Positions 19,201-26,471 of a DNA stretch of 64,000 bases are shown here, piece by piece. Below the pieces are notes generated by a model that saw only the letters and a list, made by a program, of their open reading frames with translations, was not told the DNA's origin and did no database searches. The DNA is taken from the NCBI RefSeq assembly GCF_029360705.1, contig NZ_JARKMX010000008.1:1053949-1117948 (forward strand), given 5' to 3'. Both the position numbers and the translations under genes were made by a program. Positions within the stretch are counted from its first letter, which is position 1, and the number at the start of each line of letters is the position of its first letter. The DNA is from Paraflavitalea pollutisoli (GTDB taxonomy: Bacteria > Bacteroidota > Bacteroidia > Chitinophagales > Chitinophagaceae).

Positions 19201-19733
19201 CAGAGATCGTAGCCCGTTACCTGGCCGGCGATATTGCACACTACTACGAAGGCTCCCTGCTGATGAATATCCTGAAGATGCACGGCACCGATCTGTGTTC
19301 ACTCGGCCTGGCCGAAAGTCCGGCCGATCCCGCTTATGAAGAAGTGGTCTTTATCGATAAGGCCAAGCGCTATTACAAGAAGTGCATCATCCACAACGAC
19401 AGGCTGGTAGGCGCCATCCTGATCGGCGACAAATCGGAGTTCCTCGAATTCCGCGACCTTATCCAAAACAAAATGGAGCTGAGCGACAAACGCCTGCAAT
19501 TGCTGCGGTCGGGCAAGAAGGCCGATGCTGTAATTGGTAAGCTGGTCTGCAGTTGTGGCAATATCGGCGAAGGCAATATCGTCAACAAGATCCGGGAAGG
19601 CTGCACAGAACTGAAAGCGCTGTGCCAGGCCAGTGGTGCGGGCCAGGGCTGTGGCAGTTGCCGGCCCGAAGTACAGGCTATTCTCGAGCGTCAACTATTG
19701 CAGACCAACCAAACCGCTACGGTACCCTCATGA
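16218..19733 (+). CDS. nasA: Assimilatory nitrate reductase fused to an FAD/NAD(P)H oxidoreductase and BFD [2Fe-2S] domain
   Basis: This 1171-residue fusion combines catalytic and electron-input subunits. Residues 1-700 are a molybdopterin oxidoreductase with [4Fe-4S] ligands Cys9, Cys12, Cys16 and Cys44 and the probable molybdenum ligand Cys138 (R-L-C-M-S-S). The bis-MGD-binding C-terminal part lies near 590-700. At about 705 a pyridine-nucleotide-disulfide oxidoreductase of the NirB/NasC type begins (V-V-I-G-A-G-A-G-A-C-G), with a second nucleotide motif V-I-V-G-G-G-L-L-G-I-E near 850. Residues about 1110-1165 are a BFD-like [2Fe-2S] domain (C-S-C-G-N, then G-C-G-S-C). In Klebsiella and Bacillus these functions are split between subunits. 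NAD(P)H-driven nitrate reduction by one chain is the likely outcome. Its stop overlaps the next start by ATGA. Confidence 0.93.
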   Translation: MTESFKTTCCYCGVGCGIVVHKEKNGTIRVEGDAQHPVNKGMLCSKGMNLHYTVNDNHDRLLYPEMRYSRHQPRQRVSWDEALDRTAAVFKTFIEKYGPDSVAFYASGQCLTEEYYVLNKLIKGFIGSNNIDTNSRLCMSSAVVGYKMALGEDSVPICYDDIELADCILVAGANPAWCHPILWRRVEAAKAANPQLKIIVSDPRKTQTCSLANVHLQLNPGTDVVLHHAIGRCLIEADQIDHAFITQHAEGFEQYRHSVFERSIDEAAVICGVAAADIRQAAHYIGKAKGFITMWTMGLNQSVIGVNKNLSLINLNLITGHIGKPGSGPFSLTGQPNAMGGREVGGLSNLLPAHRDLLNAQDRAEVERFWGGGKIAPKPGLTATEMFEALNDGRLKAIWILCTNPLISLPDVRMAEEGLKKARFVVVQEISHRPETLAYADVVLPAAAWTEKEGTMTNSERRISYLQQVVPAPGEALPDAEIICRFARKMGYQGFDYASFADIYREHATLTAGTRIDISALNYEILQEKRSVQWPYTTATDGYGTPRLFTDHQFYTPSRKAIIHTVSDINESEQPGDDYPLILTTGRIRDQWHTMSKTGKVNKLRQHLPASFLEIHPDDADARQIKEGDVVVINSRRGEVRVKAKLTTDIKPGVVFMPMHWGKVLQSDLNRANNLTNNLVDPKSKEPDFKYTAVQVQRYRKPRQKIVVIGAGAGACGFVRSYRALNTDDEIVIFSKENYPFYNRVMLPDYISGTQEWHQLVKMTDQEEYDYNITLHRGTSVEVVDRTAKTVTDSQGQVHTYDLLIMATGSRAAMLRDVPSLPGIFTMRSRVDADQFKNHVQAGNGKVVIVGGGLLGIELAASLREVNVEVVVIQRISRLMDRQLDPLGSQLLHEELADKGIELYYNDEIERFLGTQQIEGIRLKSGLMIQCQAIVMAIGTVPNIELARATGLDCKRGVVVDEYLRTNDASVFAIGEIAEFKGFLYGITAAAEQQAEIVARYLAGDIAHYYEGSLLMNILKMHGTDLCSLGLAESPADPAYEEVVFIDKAKRYYKKCIIHNDRLVGAILIGDKSEFLEFRDLIQNKMELSDKRLQLLRSGKKADAVIGKLVCSCGNIGEGNIVNKIREGCTELKALCQASGAGQGCGSCRPEVQAILERQLLQTNQTATVPS

Positions 19734-21232
19734 AATACACCTACACCATCAAGATCAATTTCCGCGGCGGTATCATCTCGCCCGGTGACCTGTTGAATAT
19801 CCTCATCGCCGCGGGCCGATCGGGTATTACCGATGTGCGCTTCGGCTTACGGCAGCAGCTGTTGTTTGATATCGTTGGCGAAGACTTCCCCGCGCTGGAA
19901 ACCGAGCTGCTACAGCTGGGAGTAGACTACGAGGTCAACAATGATATGTACCCTAATATCATGAGCTCGTACCCTGCCGAAGAAGTCTTCATCCAGCAAA
20001 CCTGGTTGAGTGAAGGTGTGTACAAAGACATCTTCGACCTCGTCGATTACCAGCCCCGTTTAAAGATCAATATCTCCGACAGTAACCAAAGCTTTACCCC
20101 CTTGCTGACGGGTAATATCAACTGGGTAGCTGCAGCCCAGGCCCAGCATTTCTGGCACCTGTTCATCCGTTTTCCCCGTACAAATGTGATCTACGAATGG
20201 AAAGAAATGGTGTATACCAATGATGTGGCCCGCATGTCGAAAAAAATAGAATCGATCATTTTTCAGCAGGCAGATCAGTTTTACGACAATGCAGCTGCCA
20301 ATGGCGATGCACTGTACGCATTGGTGAAGCAGGACAATTTCATCACCAAGCCAGTGGAGGCCCCTGCCCTCTTGCCGGCCTTCAACCTGCCCTACTACGA
20401 AGGACTGAACCGGTACCACGACAAATACTGGCTGGGCATTTACCGTCGCGATGAATTGTTCTCCATCGATTTTCTCAAAGCAATCTGCCGGCTTTGTCTG
20501 CAAACCAAGATCGGCCTGCTGTGCAGTACTCCCTGGAAATCACTCATCATCAAAAACATTACCGAGAAGGATCGTCAACTGTGGAATAACCTGCTGGCGC
20601 GCTTCCAGGTCAATGTGCGCCATGCGGCCAATGAGCTCAACTTCCAGGTGGAAGACAATTGCCAGGAAGGCCTGCGGTTGAAACACTACCTGCTGCGCCG
20701 CTTGAACAATGAAGACACCCGCACCTTCGGTATTTGTATCGGTATCAAAACCAGGCGCAAGAGTGAAGTATTCAGCAGCATTCTCGTGCGGCGCAGACCA
20801 CTGGTGCGCATTGCCGGGATCGAACTGTTGCATGTGTACGATGTACTTTGTGCCCAGGACTTCAACCCCAATGAGCGAACGGGTTTTGTATTCAGCCGCA
20901 ACAATCCCCGTTTCCTGCTGACGGAGCAATTGCGCCGCGCCATTCTGCAATACTACCGACAACAACTGAACACGATCAATGCCATCGAAAAAGCAGCCGT
21001 ACCAACAAAGAAAGAAACACCGGTTGTACATGCCAGCGACGACAAGGTATATGCCTGTAAACACTGCTTTTCGCTATACGATGAGGAGTATGGCGAGCCC
21101 GGCAACGGCATCGCAAAAGGCACCCGCTTTGCCCAGCTGCCAGCCACTTACACCTGCCCGGTGTGTGACGCGGAGAAAGAAGATTTTTCGCAAGTGACCA
21201 GGCCCGCGCAACGCGTAGCAGGGAGAAGTTAG
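19730..21232 (+). CDS. Rubredoxin-tailed protein with degenerate nitrite/sulfite-reductase-like body
   Basis: This 500-residue protein starts at ATG 19730, overlapping the nasA stop by 4 bp, so translation is probably coupled. The N-terminus (F-R-G-G-I-I-S-P-G-D-L, then G-I-T-D-V-R-F-G-L-R-Q-Q-L) resembles the ferredoxin-like half domain of siroheme nitrite/sulfite reductases. A second similar half seems to follow near 250-330 (Y-W-L-G-I-Y-R-R-D-E-L-F). The siroheme/[4Fe-4S] ligands C-x5-C and C-x3-C are not present. The C-terminus is a rubredoxin with Cys443-x2-Cys446 and Cys476-x2-Cys479, with the usual Y-x-C-x-x-C spacing. I infer a non-catalytic redox partner that receives or relays electrons for the nitrate or nitrite reductase. 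The precise role is unknown. Confidence 0.75.
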   Translation: MKYTYTIKINFRGGIISPGDLLNILIAAGRSGITDVRFGLRQQLLFDIVGEDFPALETELLQLGVDYEVNNDMYPNIMSSYPAEEVFIQQTWLSEGVYKDIFDLVDYQPRLKINISDSNQSFTPLLTGNINWVAAAQAQHFWHLFIRFPRTNVIYEWKEMVYTNDVARMSKKIESIIFQQADQFYDNAAANGDALYALVKQDNFITKPVEAPALLPAFNLPYYEGLNRYHDKYWLGIYRRDELFSIDFLKAICRLCLQTKIGLLCSTPWKSLIIKNITEKDRQLWNNLLARFQVNVRHAANELNFQVEDNCQEGLRLKHYLLRRLNNEDTRTFGICIGIKTRRKSEVFSSILVRRRPLVRIAGIELLHVYDVLCAQDFNPNERTGFVFSRNNPRFLLTEQLRRAILQYYRQQLNTINAIEKAAVPTKKETPVVHASDDKVYACKHCFSLYDEEYGEPGNGIAKGTRFAQLPATYTCPVCDAEKEDFSQVTRPAQRVAGRS

Positions 21233-21239
21233 ATAGCTG

Positions 21240-21821
21240 CTACAAACCATTCAATTCGGCCTGTGCATTGAAATTGCGGAAGGCGCGCTCCTGCTCCGCC
21301 TGTACCGGCAGGTACAGTACGTTCAGTTGAGACAACAGGTATTTCATGCTGAAGCGCGGCAACGTCTGTTGCCGGTGTAACGCCAGTATGCGCTTGAGCG
21401 CTGTCCCTTTGTAAATAGCGCAAAGGGGCTCTGGTTCATTGTTGTGAAGAAATGCGCATGCCTCGTAGGCAGCAGGCTGCCAGGTGGTAAGCAGTTGCTG
21501 CAATACCGTTTTTTCCATGAGGGGCATATCACAGGCCAGCACCAGCAGATCCTTGTCGGGAAAAGCACTATGTGCGGTCATCACACCGAGCAACGGCCCT
21601 TTGAGTTGCAGGCCCTCATCGTCTTTTACCAGTTGTGTAGTGGAGAATATTGTCGAATAACCATCATATTGCAGTGCATTGACCGAGATGATCACCGGCA
21701 GGTCAAGTGCCGTGAGTTTTTCGCCTGCCGTTTGTGCCCAATTCCTGGCTTCGAGGCGGATCAGCCCTTTATCCGTGCCCATCCGGCTACTTTGTCCGCC
21801 CGACAATACGACTCCCAACAT
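21240..21821 (-). CDS. mobA: Molybdenum cofactor guanylyltransferase
   Basis: This 193-residue cytosolic enzyme attaches GMP to molybdopterin to make the MGD cofactor needed by the nitrate reductase encoded upstream. The nucleotidyltransferase signature L-S-G-G-Q-S-S-R-M-G-T-D-K-G is at residues 6-19, and the L-A-C-D-M-P metal-binding motif lies at about 96-101. It converges with the rubredoxin gene with only 7 bp between stops and no visible terminator. It is separated from the main moa operon by the TetR gene. Confidence 0.93.
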   Translation of the reverse strand: MLGVVLSGGQSSRMGTDKGLIRLEARNWAQTAGEKLTALDLPVIISVNALQYDGYSTIFSTTQLVKDDEGLQLKGPLLGVMTAHSAFPDKDLLVLACDMPLMEKTVLQQLLTTWQPAAYEACAFLHNNEPEPLCAIYKGTALKRILALHRQQTLPRFSMKYLLSQLNVLYLPVQAEQERAFRNFNAQAELNGL

Positions 21822-21932
21822 ATCGTGTCTGATTGCATTAGATTGAGGTTAAAGGTATAAAACATTTACCGGAGATATTTTTACAATTCGTAATTTAGGC
21901 GGGTACAGACCCCTCATTAAATTGCCGCCTAT

Positions 21933-22520
21933 ATGGGAATCAGAGAGCGAAAAGAACGAACTAAGCTGAAGGTCCGCGAGGACATCCTCCATGCTGCGCT
22001 CACGATCGTCAAAACAGAAGGGGTACAAGCGCTCAGCATGCGCAAGATCGCCGACAGCATCGAATATGCAGTCCCTATTATTTACGAGCATTTTGAAAAC
22101 AAAGACGCCATCCTCATCGAGTTGTGCCGGCAGGGTTATGCCACCATGGTGAAGCAGATCGCCCACAACCATAAGGAGGATGCCAGTCCGCGAGCCAGGC
22201 TGGAGAATATCGTCAAAGCGATGTGGGGCTTCGCGACCAAAGAACCGGAGCTGTACCAACTCATGTATTCGGTGGGGCTGGGCTGCAACAATGTGCAACA
22301 AACGTTTCCGGAGCTAGTCACCTTCCGGCAGTTGGTATGGGAAGGGATCGGTGGCCTCGACGCGAAGGGCAAAAAAGCGACCGATCAATTACAATGCAGG
22401 TACCTGTCGTTTATTTCCATGCTACACGGCCTGGTGTCGACCAATTACTTCCTCAAAGACATCGACCCCGCTACCAATAAAAAAGTGCTGAAGGATTTTA
22501 TCGACAATATGGTGCACTGA
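21933..22520 (+). CDS. TetR/AcrR-family transcriptional regulator
   Basis: This 195-residue protein has a standard TetR N-terminal helix-turn-helix at about 12-60 (I-L-H-A-A-L-T-I-V-K-T-E-G, then S-M-R-K-I-A-D, then P-I-I-Y-E-H-F-E-N-K-D). The divergent all-alpha ligand domain resembles the TetR_C WHG group. It lies between mobA and moaCB, divergent from mobA over 111 bp and convergent with moaCB. The upstream region holds a small dyad TTAC-n5-GTAA (around 21880-21892), which is too short to call an operator with confidence. The ligand and targets cannot be deduced. Control of the flanking cofactor genes is possible, but TetR proteins also often regulate only themselves or a distant pump. Confidence 0.85.
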   Translation: MGIRERKERTKLKVREDILHAALTIVKTEGVQALSMRKIADSIEYAVPIIYEHFENKDAILIELCRQGYATMVKQIAHNHKEDASPRARLENIVKAMWGFATKEPELYQLMYSVGLGCNNVQQTFPELVTFRQLVWEGIGGLDAKGKKATDQLQCRYLSFISMLHGLVSTNYFLKDIDPATNKKVLKDFIDNMVH

Positions 22521-22535
22521 TCCGGTAGCACCCGT

Positions 22536-23447
22536 TTAGTCGTGGCGCATGCCTGCTGCCACACGAAAAATATGTATGATATAGGGAAACAGGGCATCCA
22601 TCGTTTCGCTGGCGCCACGGGTTGATCCCGGCAAGGTCAACACAAGCGTATTACCGATAAAACCGGCTACGCCGCGGCTGAGCATCGCATAAGGCGTACG
22701 TTGCTGTCCGTAAGCGCGTGCAGCCTCCATGATGCCCGGCACCTCGCGATCGAGTAAGGGCGTGATCGCTTCGGGCGTTACATCTCTTGGTGAGAGGCCG
22801 GTGCCGCCGGTAAAGATGGCGAGGTGGTATCCTTCATTACTGATCTGCGAAACCTTCTCCTGGATCAAGGCGAACTCGTCGGGTATGATCTCGTACTGTG
22901 CAGTGGTTACTCCGTTTTGTTGCAATTTTTCGATGATGGCTTTGCCCGCTGCATCCTGCTTGGAACCGGCAGCTACACTATCGGAACACACGATCACCGC
23001 GCAGCGCAGGGAACTGGTAAGGCTTTCTTTGAAATCGGTCTTACCCCCCTTCTTTTCTTTCAGCGCAATCGAAGTGATCTCCACCCCTTTATCGATGGGC
23101 TTGAGCATATCGTATAGCGTGAGCGCCACCACAGAAGCGCCATGCATGGCTTCTACTTCTACCCCTGTTTTATAAATGGTGTGTACTTCTACCGAGATGA
23201 CCACGGTCAGGTCTTCTATGGCGTAGGTAATCCCCGTGAACTCGACCGGCAAGGGGTGGCAATCGGGAATGACGTCGCTGGTCTTCTTGACGGCGAGCAA
23301 TCCTGCCGCGCGGCCAAACTCAAACACATCCCCTTTAGGCACCTGCCGCAGACGTATGGCTTCTATGGTTTCGGGTTTGGATACGGTTAGCCTTGCCACT
23401 GCTACCGCGATCCGCAAACTGCTCACCTTGTGCGTAATGTTGACCAT
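22536..23447 (-). CDS. moaCB: Bifunctional MoaC-MoaB/MogA molybdenum cofactor biosynthesis protein
   Basis: This 303-residue fusion has MoaC (about 1-155) followed by a MoaB/Mog domain (about 160-303). The MoaC part carries D-C-H-P-L-P and [14 protein letters not shown], the active-site regions for making cyclic pyranopterin monophosphate with MoaA. The second part has [13 protein letters not shown] and L-P-G-S-T-R-G-A, the signatures of molybdopterin adenylyltransferase-type proteins. It is the last gene of the minus-strand operon, 2 bp after moaE. The fusion joins an early and a late step and is known from other Bacteroidota. Confidence 0.93.
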   Translation of the reverse strand: MVNITHKVSSLRIAVAVARLTVSKPETIEAIRLRQVPKGDVFEFGRAAGLLAVKKTSDVIPDCHPLPVEFTGITYAIEDLTVVISVEVHTIYKTGVEVEAMHGASVVALTLYDMLKPIDKGVEITSIALKEKKGGKTDFKESLTSSLRCAVIVCSDSVAAGSKQDAAGKAIIEKLQQNGVTTAQYEIIPDEFALIQEKVSQISNEGYHLAIFTGGTGLSPRDVTPEAITPLLDREVPGIMEAARAYGQQRTPYAMLSRGVAGFIGNTLVLTLPGSTRGASETMDALFPYIIHIFRVAAGMRHD

Positions 23448-23449
23448 GC

Positions 23450-23896
23450 TTATTTATTTTCCTTCCACTGATGTGTTTCGTTGTCAAATATTTCGCGGCC
23501 CCACACCGGCAACTCTTTCTTGATGCGCTCTACTACCTCGGCACAGGCATCGATGGCCGCTTTGCGGTGACCAGATGAGGTGAACACGAATAGGCAGATA
23601 TCACCGGCAGCGATCCGACCGAGGCTATGGTGGATGTGCATACAGGTGAGCGGGTATTGGCGGAATATGGCTTCCCGTATCTCGTGCATCTTTTCCAGCG
23701 CCATTTCTTCGTAAGTGGTATACTCGATGGCCGCTACCGTTTTCCCATCGATGACATCTGCCCGCACCTGGCCCATAAAGATGCTGTGTGCGCCGATATC
23801 GGTTTTAGTGCTGTGTTTGGCAATGCTTTCTGCTACGAAGGCAGGCGCCACAGCACCCTGTACAAATATGTTTTTGATCTTTCTCTCCTTGTCCAT
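23450..23896 (-). CDS. moaE: Molybdopterin synthase catalytic subunit
   Basis: This 148-residue protein is the large subunit of molybdopterin synthase, which inserts the dithiolene sulfurs into cyclic pyranopterin. Recognisable parts are the [13 protein letters not shown] segment, [10 protein letters not shown], the [13 protein letters not shown] motif, and the C-terminal L-P-V-W-G-R-E-I-F. It sits between moaD (18 bp upstream) and moaCB (2 bp downstream), as expected for a co-transcribed complex. Confidence 0.94.
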   Translation of the reverse strand: MDKERKIKNIFVQGAVAPAFVAESIAKHSTKTDIGAHSIFMGQVRADVIDGKTVAAIEYTTYEEMALEKMHEIREAIFRQYPLTCMHIHHSLGRIAAGDICLFVFTSSGHRKAAIDACAEVVERIKKELPVWGREIFDNETHQWKENK

Positions 23897-23914
23897 ACGT
23901 GTAGATGTGATCGG

Positions 23915-24148
23915 TTAACCACCGGAATAAGGTGGTAATAAAGCGATGAGGGCACTGCTTTCCAAAACGGCATTCCCGGTTACAATGTCTTTATCGACAG
24001 CCACGAGATAGGGCAATTGTTGCAAGCCCGGTATCCGTGCTTCCACGGTGGCACGCAAGGACTGCACATCGGCTACAGCATCCACTTCCAGGGTAGTAGC
24101 TCCTGCCATCTCTGCGATCTGTCCAAATAACCGGATTGAATAGGCCAT
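23915..24148 (-). CDS. moaD: Molybdopterin synthase sulfur-carrier subunit
   Basis: This 77-residue ubiquitin-like protein ends in the required Gly-Gly (P-P-Y-S-G-G), which is adenylated and thiocarboxylated to carry sulfur to MoaE. Length and terminus fit MoaD. The adenylating enzyme MoeB/ThiF is not in this window. It is directly followed by moaE. Confidence 0.92.
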   Translation of the reverse strand: MAYSIRLFGQIAEMAGATTLEVDAVADVQSLRATVEARIPGLQQLPYLVAVDKDIVTGNAVLESSALIALLPPYSGG

Positions 24149-24191
24149 AGGGCAAAAGTACGATTAATTTAAAGGCTGCATGCGGTCCGCG

Positions 24192-24935
24192 CTAAGCGCT
24201 CGTAAAGACGAGTTTGAATACTGCCACGAGCAAACCCGCTGCCAGGATGTATTTCAACACACTGTTCTTAAACCGGGCAGCGCCGAGCCAGGCACCCGCC
24301 AGGCCACCCAGAAATGCCACCCCGATATAGACATACATCGACGGGGTAAACTGTGCCTTACCACTTTGCACCAGGCCAACCAGGCCCGACACCGAATTCA
24401 CAAAGATGAAGATGGCGCTGAGCGCCGCCGTTTGCTTGAGGTCGGTCCACCGCAACAGTAACAATACCGGCGAAAGGATGATGCCACCGCCAATACCGAT
24501 CATGCCCGACAATAGGCCGATGCCGCCGCCGATCACGAACAGCCAGGGCCGGCTGGCGGGTTGTAGTCCACCCTTGCCCAATTTCTCCGGCAACAAAAAG
24601 CGGATTACGGAGATCAGCAAGACTACACCCAATATCTTTTTATAGATCGCATCGCCCAGCGTGATCATACTGCCTACATAGGCCAACGGTATCGATGCCA
24701 CCAACAATGGCCAGCAGATATCGAAGCGAAAATGTTTGGCGCGGTAATATTGAATGAACGATACGCCGGCCACAAAAAGATTGAGCACAAGGGCGGTGGG
24801 TTTCATCACGGCAGGCGCTATTCCGAACAAGGCCATCAGGGCCAGGTAGCCACTGGCTCCTCCGTGTCCCACAGAGGCATATAGAAAGGCGACAAGCAAT
24901 AAAAGACAGTAAAAAAGTATTTCGGTGGCTCCCAT
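24192..24935 (-). CDS. TauE/SafE-family membrane anion exporter
   Basis: This 247-residue polytopic protein has about eight hydrophobic helices arranged as two similar halves, each with the family's glycine-rich helix motif (A-S-V-G-H-G-G-A-S-G-Y near 19-29 and G-M-I-G-I-G-G-G-I-I-L near 140-150). The family transports sulfite, sulfoacetate, thiosulfate and similar organosulfur anions. It sits inside the molybdenum cofactor operon between moeA and moaD, 6 bp after moeA. This suggests a link to molybdoenzyme metabolism, perhaps export of sulfite or another oxyanion, or import of a sulfur source. The substrate cannot be read from the sequence. Assignment to the family is strong. Confidence 0.87.
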   Translation of the reverse strand: MGATEILFYCLLLLVAFLYASVGHGGASGYLALMALFGIAPAVMKPTALVLNLFVAGVSFIQYYRAKHFRFDICWPLLVASIPLAYVGSMITLGDAIYKKILGVVLLISVIRFLLPEKLGKGGLQPASRPWLFVIGGGIGLLSGMIGIGGGIILSPVLLLLRWTDLKQTAALSAIFIFVNSVSGLVGLVQSGKAQFTPSMYVYIGVAFLGGLAGAWLGAARFKNSVLKYILAAGLLVAVFKLVFTSA

Positions 24936-24941
24936 AGATGG

Positions 24942-26159
24942 CTACTGTGGTAATAAATGAACGGTTACTACATCACCTTTGTGCAGGTTCTCCACTTCAT
25001 CCGGCACCATAATAAGCGCATTACAAACGGCAAAGGAATGCATGCGGTATGACTCCTGAGCCTGTAACACTTTTACAGTACCCTCCTGTACATATCCTTT
25101 GAGGTAGTGCGTAAGGCCTGCCTTCTTGGAATAATCACCCAACAGCGGTAGTTTGACGGAGGTAAGGCTGGTTTGCCCATATCCCATCTGCTCGCGGATG
25201 CATGGATACACATATTCATAAAAACAGGTCAGCACGGAAGAAGGATTGCCCGGCAGGCCAAACACCTGTTGTTGCTCACGCGTGCCGAAAAACAACGGCT
25301 TGCCCGGCTTCTGTTTTAATTTATGAAAGACCGGATACACACCGCAGGTTTCGGCGGCTTCCTTTACGTAATCATAATTGCCCACACTGACACCGCCGGT
25401 CAGCAGGATCATGTCTGCATCACCCAACGCTTTGGCAATGACCTCTACCAGCATATCGAAATCGTCTTCTACCGCCAGGAACTGCACGCCGGGAATATGC
25501 ATTTGTTGCAGGGCCGTGCGTAAGGTATAGGAATTACTTTCATACACCTGGCCAAACTGCAATGGTTGTCCGGGCGCCTGCAATTCATTGCCCGTTACGA
25601 TGACAGTGATCCGGGGTGCAGGATAGACCGGCAATTCACGGATACCCATACCGGCCAGGTAGCCGATAGCAGCCGGGGTCAGCAGCGCGCCTTGCGGCAA
25701 GGCAAGAGCACCACGGGTGATCTCCGAACCAATGGCGCGCACATTGGCACCCACCAGCAATTCTTTATCATCTATGACCAGCTGATCGTTCGTGACCTGC
25801 ACTTTTTCCTGCATCACCACAGCATCGGCACCTTCGGGCAAAGGGGCTCCGGTAAAAATGCGGGCTGCCTGGTGTGGCAGGATGCGGAGGGCATCGGTAG
25901 CGCCTGCCGCCATTTCGCCATCGATCGAGAGCGCACCGTAATGTTGCCAGCCGGCATAATTGATAGCATACCCATCCATGGCCGATTGAACGAATGCAGG
26001 AATGGACATGGGTGCATACAGAGTGGTTGCCAACACCCTGCCAAGGGTATGCTCCAGCGGTGTGTTGACAGCAGGACGCAGGGCGGTGTTGGCAGATATC
26101 AGTTGCCGGGCTTCCTGTACGGAAAGCATGCCTGGGGTTTCAGTCTTTTGTGTCATCAT
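24942..26159 (-). CDS. moeA: Molybdopterin molybdenumtransferase
   Basis: This 405-residue enzyme inserts molybdate into adenylated molybdopterin. The N-terminal part carries P-x-F-x-x-S-A-M-D-G-Y-A (about 55-66). The MPT-binding domain has V-T-G-N-E-L (about 190) and L-T-G-G-V-S-V-G-N-Y-D (about 255-265), with L-P-G-N-P-S-S-V near 310. The C-terminal beta-barrel follows. It starts by ATGA overlap with the preceding rdx gene, so the two are translationally coupled, and is followed after 6 bp by the TauE gene. Confidence 0.95.
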   Translation of the reverse strand: MMTQKTETPGMLSVQEARQLISANTALRPAVNTPLEHTLGRVLATTLYAPMSIPAFVQSAMDGYAINYAGWQHYGALSIDGEMAAGATDALRILPHQAARIFTGAPLPEGADAVVMQEKVQVTNDQLVIDDKELLVGANVRAIGSEITRGALALPQGALLTPAAIGYLAGMGIRELPVYPAPRITVIVTGNELQAPGQPLQFGQVYESNSYTLRTALQQMHIPGVQFLAVEDDFDMLVEVIAKALGDADMILLTGGVSVGNYDYVKEAAETCGVYPVFHKLKQKPGKPLFFGTREQQQVFGLPGNPSSVLTCFYEYVYPCIREQMGYGQTSLTSVKLPLLGDYSKKAGLTHYLKGYVQEGTVKVLQAQESYRMHSFAVCNALIMVPDEVENLHKGDVVTVHLLPQ

Positions 26160-26434
26160 TTTTTATCAGAATGGCCAAGACTTTTGGCCGGGTTCACGGT
26201 GTCGCGTACAAGTTGCTTCATTTCTTTGATCTCCGGAAAATGACCAGCCTCTTTGCGGTCGAAAACGATGGCATCTTCGATATAGATCGTGTACCTTCCG
26301 GCAATCTCCGAAGGTTGCAGGGTAACGCTTTTAAGATCATCGGCGAATGTGGTGAGTAACTCCTGTGCCATATAAGCTGCCCGGAGCATCCAGCCGCATT
26401 TGGGACAGTATTCGATGGTGATGGTCGGTTTCAT
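26156..26434 (-). CDS. SelT/SelW/SelH-type (Rdx) thioredoxin-fold protein
   Basis: This 92-residue protein belongs to the Rdx family of small thioredoxin-like proteins. It opens with a beta strand followed by Cys-Pro-Lys-Cys (residues 10-13), where animal and some bacterial homologues have selenocysteine, and keeps the family G-W-x-x-R-A helix start after the motif. It should be a cytosolic thiol redox protein. The partner is unknown. It lies between moaA (37 bp upstream) and moeA (4-bp overlap), so it may support thiol chemistry of cofactor synthesis, for example sulfur transfer or protection of Fe-S MoaA. This is inference. Confidence 0.85.
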   Translation of the reverse strand: MKPTITIEYCPKCGWMLRAAYMAQELLTTFADDLKSVTLQPSEIAGRYTIYIEDAIVFDRKEAGHFPEIKEMKQLVRDTVNPAKSLGHSDKK

Positions 26435-26471
26435 GGTTTGTGGTGGTTACTATAAAAATTCGTAGTGGTTG

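Noticed and set aside
19553-19729. Upstream extension of the rubredoxin-tailed protein
   Set aside because: The added residues overlap the conserved [2Fe-2S] end of NasA and look unlike a protein start; ATG 19730 with ATGA overlap is preferred.
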